Below are positions 4,955-7,384 of a stretch of DNA of 7,384 bases, piece after piece; within the stretch, counting starts at the first letter, position 1, and each line of letters begins with the position of its first letter. The translations under genes and the position numbers were made by a program. Under the pieces are notes generated by a model. It was not told where the DNA came from, did no database searches, and worked only from the letters and a program-made list of their open reading frames with translations. Source of the stretch: an uncultured Clostridium sp. Lineage in GTDB: Bacteria; Bacillota_A; Clostridia; TANB77; CAG-508. The stretch is from assembly GCA_947382445.1 (NCBI GenBank), contig CANCZH010000078.1:1-7384 (forward strand). Reading direction: 5' to 3'.

Positions 4955-7333
4955 TTGTTTAAATCAATTAGTAATTTTATTTGGAAATATATAGATAAAT
5001 TTTTAAAAATATTAAAAACTGATAGAAATACATTTTTTACATATGTATTAACACTATTTAGTATATACTTCTGTGTTGATAGAATTGTAGAAATGATTTT
5101 CTTATGTTTTACTGGTATTTCAGTATCTTATTGGGGACCATTTATGTACACATTTGCAATAGCTTGTCCAGTGTTCGCATTTCTTTTTGGTGCTGGTTCA
5201 AAATTTGCAACAGATGATAAACAAAAATTCTCTTTGTTTACACTTTATTATATAGCATTACATATAATTGGAATGTCAATGGTTACTCAATGGATAAATC
5301 AAGCTTTATGGGTATTTCTATTCTCACTTCCTAATTATGTAGGATTAGTAAGTGGATTCTTAGATGTAATAAAACCTGCTTTTACAGCTTTAGCTTGCTA
5401 TATACCAGTTGTTACTATTTTACCAATTGTAAAAAAGATGCTTACAGGTTTTGCTGATACTAAAGATATTAGAGATTCTGTTGCTGATTATAATGGTATT
5501 TCATTATCACCTGCTTCTAGCCAAGAAGGACCATATACTTGTGAAATGTTTATATGTAGAGATGGTGAAACAGGTAAAACTATAAAAACACCTGAAATAA
5601 GAAGATTTGAGGCATCCTTAATTGTTGGTGTTTCTGGTTCAGGAAAAACTACTATGGCATTTGAACCTATGATAGCACGTGATATAGAAAAGAAATTCTT
5701 CTTTAGAGAAGCCTCTAAAGAATTAGGATTTACAGCTTTAAAGACAGGACTTGCAACATTAAAAGAACCATATTCAAACGATTATTTAAATGAAAATTTC
5801 ACATTAAATATGTTAGAAATAAAAGATGGAAGAGAAAAATTATTTAATACATATCTTGAAAAATTAATTTACTATTCATCTGGTGGAAAAAATGTTTACA
5901 AAGATCTAGGTATTACATATATGGCTCCAGATTATGAATCAATTTCACATATAATAAATGTATTAGATAATTATCATATAAAATATAACTTGATTGACCC
6001 TAATAATCCAAACTCAATCGGATTAAACCCATTCATCTTTGAGGACCCAATAAAAACATCTATTGCAATTTCGGCAGTTCTAAAAAGAATGTATGATACG
6101 AATCAAGTTACTGCTAAACAAGCATACATGCAAAACATTACTACACAAGCATTAGAAAACTTATCATTATTATTAAAAGAAGTATATCCAAAAACTCATA
6201 ATGGATTACTTCCTAACTTAGAAGATTTACTTATGATGTTAAGTAATTTCGAATTAGTTGAACAATTTTGTGAAAAAATGAAAAAGTTTCCAGAACTTGC
6301 AGAAAAATATAAAATATTACTTACATATTTTAAAAATAACTTCTATGCTGGATCAAACGGATATGAAGATACAAGGCAAGCACTTCAAGCATCTACTTCA
6401 CAATTAGAAAACTTACTTCGTTTCCCAGGAGTTAGAAATATTTTATGTAATAGAACAAATAACATAAACTTTGATAATGCATTAGCAAACTGTGAAGTTA
6501 CTCTTATTTGTACAAGACGTGGTGATTTAGGAGCAGCTGTAAACAAAGCATTTGGTTTATTTACATTATTATTAATGCAACACTCTGTTATCTCTAGACC
6601 TGGTATAGAAAAATCGAGAGTACCACACTTTTTATACATTGATGAGTTCCCTCCTTTTGTATGTAAAGCAACAGAAGATTTCTTCACATTATTTAGAAAA
6701 TATAGAGTTGGTTTAATTATATCAGCACAAAATCTTTCTCAATTTGGAACAAATAATACATTAAGTGATACACAAAGTTATAGACAAACACTTTTAGCTA
6801 ACTGTACAACAAAAATAGTATTTGGTAATAATACCCCAGAAGACAATGACTGGTGGGCAAAAGAATTTGGTGATAAACGTGAATGGACATTCAAAATGGA
6901 TTACAACACTAAAGGTGATGGAAAAGGCGGAATGCCAGAATATGATGCTAAATATAAAGATATTAGTTGGGCATATAAAGAAAACTTTAAAGCTGGAAAA
7001 GTTCAATCGCAAAAATTCAAAGCTATTATTTATAAAACAAGAGACCTTAAAGGAAAAATGCTTGTTGGTAAAGGAAAATTAGACTTCTTGGAATCAAAAT
7101 ATAAAGAAAATCATAAACCAAAACAATTTAACTTTAACAAATACTCTGATGTTACAGCAACAACTGAACTTAATAGTACAAATGAAGTTCTAAACTCACT
7201 TTTAGGAAAACCTAAATTTGATACAAACATGGATGATGAAGATGGACCAATAAAATACAATTCAACTGATGCAAAGTTTTTATTTGATAATGAAAATGCT
7301 ATAACATATAATATAGAAAAACCTAGAAAATAA
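4955..7333 (+). CDS. VirD4/TraG-like type IV coupling ATPase, orphan in this window
   Basis: Membrane-anchored hexameric ATPase of the type IV coupling protein (T4CP) class, which in conjugation passes DNA-protein substrates to a secretion channel. Numbering is from the TTG start (792 residues). About four to five hydrophobic segments fill residues 25-165, followed by a cytoplasmic part. Walker A is GVSGSGKT (225-232). The second strand region reads GITYMAPDYES (324-328 for APDYE), then IDPNNPNSIGLNPF (347-360). Walker B is LYIDEFPPF (DE at 563-564), followed by RKYRVGLIISAQNLSQF, typical of the TraG/TraD C-terminal part, and VFGNNTPEDNDWW. The tail is hydrophilic. Between Walker A and APDYE there are about 90 residues, roughly 70 more than usual. 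Start choice: the open frame begins at a GTG at 4937 without a good ribosome binding site, while AAAGTGGTGA (4940-4949) is well placed for the TTG at 4955; the start is uncertain by 18 nt. No relaxase, VirB4 or pilus gene is visible, and hairpins follow at once, so it looks monocistronic. Confidence 0.9.
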   Translation: MFKSISNFIWKYIDKFLKILKTDRNTFFTYVLTLFSIYFCVDRIVEMIFLCFTGISVSYWGPFMYTFAIACPVFAFLFGAGSKFATDDKQKFSLFTLYYIALHIIGMSMVTQWINQALWVFLFSLPNYVGLVSGFLDVIKPAFTALACYIPVVTILPIVKKMLTGFADTKDIRDSVADYNGISLSPASSQEGPYTCEMFICRDGETGKTIKTPEIRRFEASLIVGVSGSGKTTMAFEPMIARDIEKKFFFREASKELGFTALKTGLATLKEPYSNDYLNENFTLNMLEIKDGREKLFNTYLEKLIYYSSGGKNVYKDLGITYMAPDYESISHIINVLDNYHIKYNLIDPNNPNSIGLNPFIFEDPIKTSIAISAVLKRMYDTNQVTAKQAYMQNITTQALENLSLLLKEVYPKTHNGLLPNLEDLLMMLSNFELVEQFCEKMKKFPELAEKYKILLTYFKNNFYAGSNGYEDTRQALQASTSQLENLLRFPGVRNILCNRTNNINFDNALANCEVTLICTRRGDLGAAVNKAFGLFTLLLMQHSVISRPGIEKSRVPHFLYIDEFPPFVCKATEDFFTLFRKYRVGLIISAQNLSQFGTNNTLSDTQSYRQTLLANCTTKIVFGNNTPEDNDWWAKEFGDKREWTFKMDYNTKGDGKGGMPEYDAKYKDISWAYKENFKAGKVQSQKFKAIIYKTRDLKGKMLVGKGKLDFLESKYKENHKPKQFNFNKYSDVTATTELNSTNEVLNSLLGKPKFDTNMDDEDGPIKYNSTDAKFLFDNENAITYNIEKPRK

Positions 7334-7353
7334 AAAAGCGGAATAAATTCCGC
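7332..7353 (-). terminator. hairpin terminator, best oriented for a minus-strand transcript from the right
   Basis: GCGGAAT (7338-7344) and ATTCCGC (7347-7353) form a perfect 7-bp stem. In the minus direction it is followed by six T (7337-7332), making an ideal intrinsic terminator; in the plus direction only CCTTAAAG follows. It therefore suggests a convergent gene just beyond the right edge, and may also help end the coupling ATPase transcript. Confidence 0.75.
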
Positions 7354-7358
7354 CCTTA

Positions 7359-7384
7359 AAGAGCCTGATTAAATTTCGGCTCTT
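7359..7384 (+). terminator. probable terminator hairpin of the coupling ATPase gene, cut by window edge
   Basis: AAGAGCC (7359-7365) pairs with GGCTCTT (7378-7384) around a 12-nt loop. It starts 25 nt after the stop codon. A U tract, if present, would lie beyond the edge; the visible arm already ends in TT. Confidence 0.6.

Noticed and set aside
6385..7082. Three short open frames overlapping the coupling ATPase gene
   Set aside because: They lie inside the conserved Walker B and C-terminal coding region in other frames and lack ribosome binding sites.
1..7384. tRNA, rRNA or CRISPR array
   Set aside because: No cloverleaf, rRNA-like segment or regularly spaced repeats were seen in either strand.

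Overview
The window looks like a piece of chromosome from a low-GC Firmicutes/Clostridia-type bacterium. The evidence is the very AT-rich DNA, strong AGGAGG ribosome binding sites, an isoleucine T-box riboswitch before ileS, a SpoVB/MurJ-type flippase next to a small HU gene, and use of the standard genetic code (Trp is TGG, stops are TAA). The genus cannot be named from this sequence.

Layout, left to right. Bases 1-2011 (minus strand) hold the first 670 codons of isoleucyl-tRNA synthetase (ileS), which runs off the left edge. Upstream of it, about 2043-2326 holds its T-box leader (ATC specifier, T-box sequence, terminator hairpin) and promoter. Bases 2347-2484 form a long, nearly continuous imperfect palindrome with 26-bp perfect outer arms; it is non-coding, looks like a mobile or repeated palindromic element, and lies between the hup terminator and the ileS promoter. 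A 279-bp HU gene (2643-2921, minus) follows, with its own terminator and a probable promoter. Further right is a polytopic flippase of the MurJ/SpoVB/YtgP family (3075-4712, minus), whose promoter suggests a start 30 nt inside the longest open frame. Bases 4743-4936 are a divergent promoter region. The right third (4955-7333, plus) is one large VirD4/TraG-like coupling ATPase gene that ends in two hairpins at the right edge.

The three minus-strand genes are housekeeping genes: translation, nucleoid structure and envelope precursor transport. The flippase-HU order resembles the conserved Firmicutes yabM/spoVB-mazG-hup/yabO neighbourhood, but mazG is absent here. The plus-strand gene is different. 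It is a conjugation/secretion-type DNA-pumping ATPase with no other transfer gene in view, its own promoter, and hairpins straight after it, so it looks like a single-gene unit or the edge of an integrated element. Its nucleotide-binding domain carries an apparent insert of about 70 residues and a changed second motif, and its N-terminus has more membrane segments than classical VirD4. The palindrome and this coupling ATPase are the parts most worth a second look.
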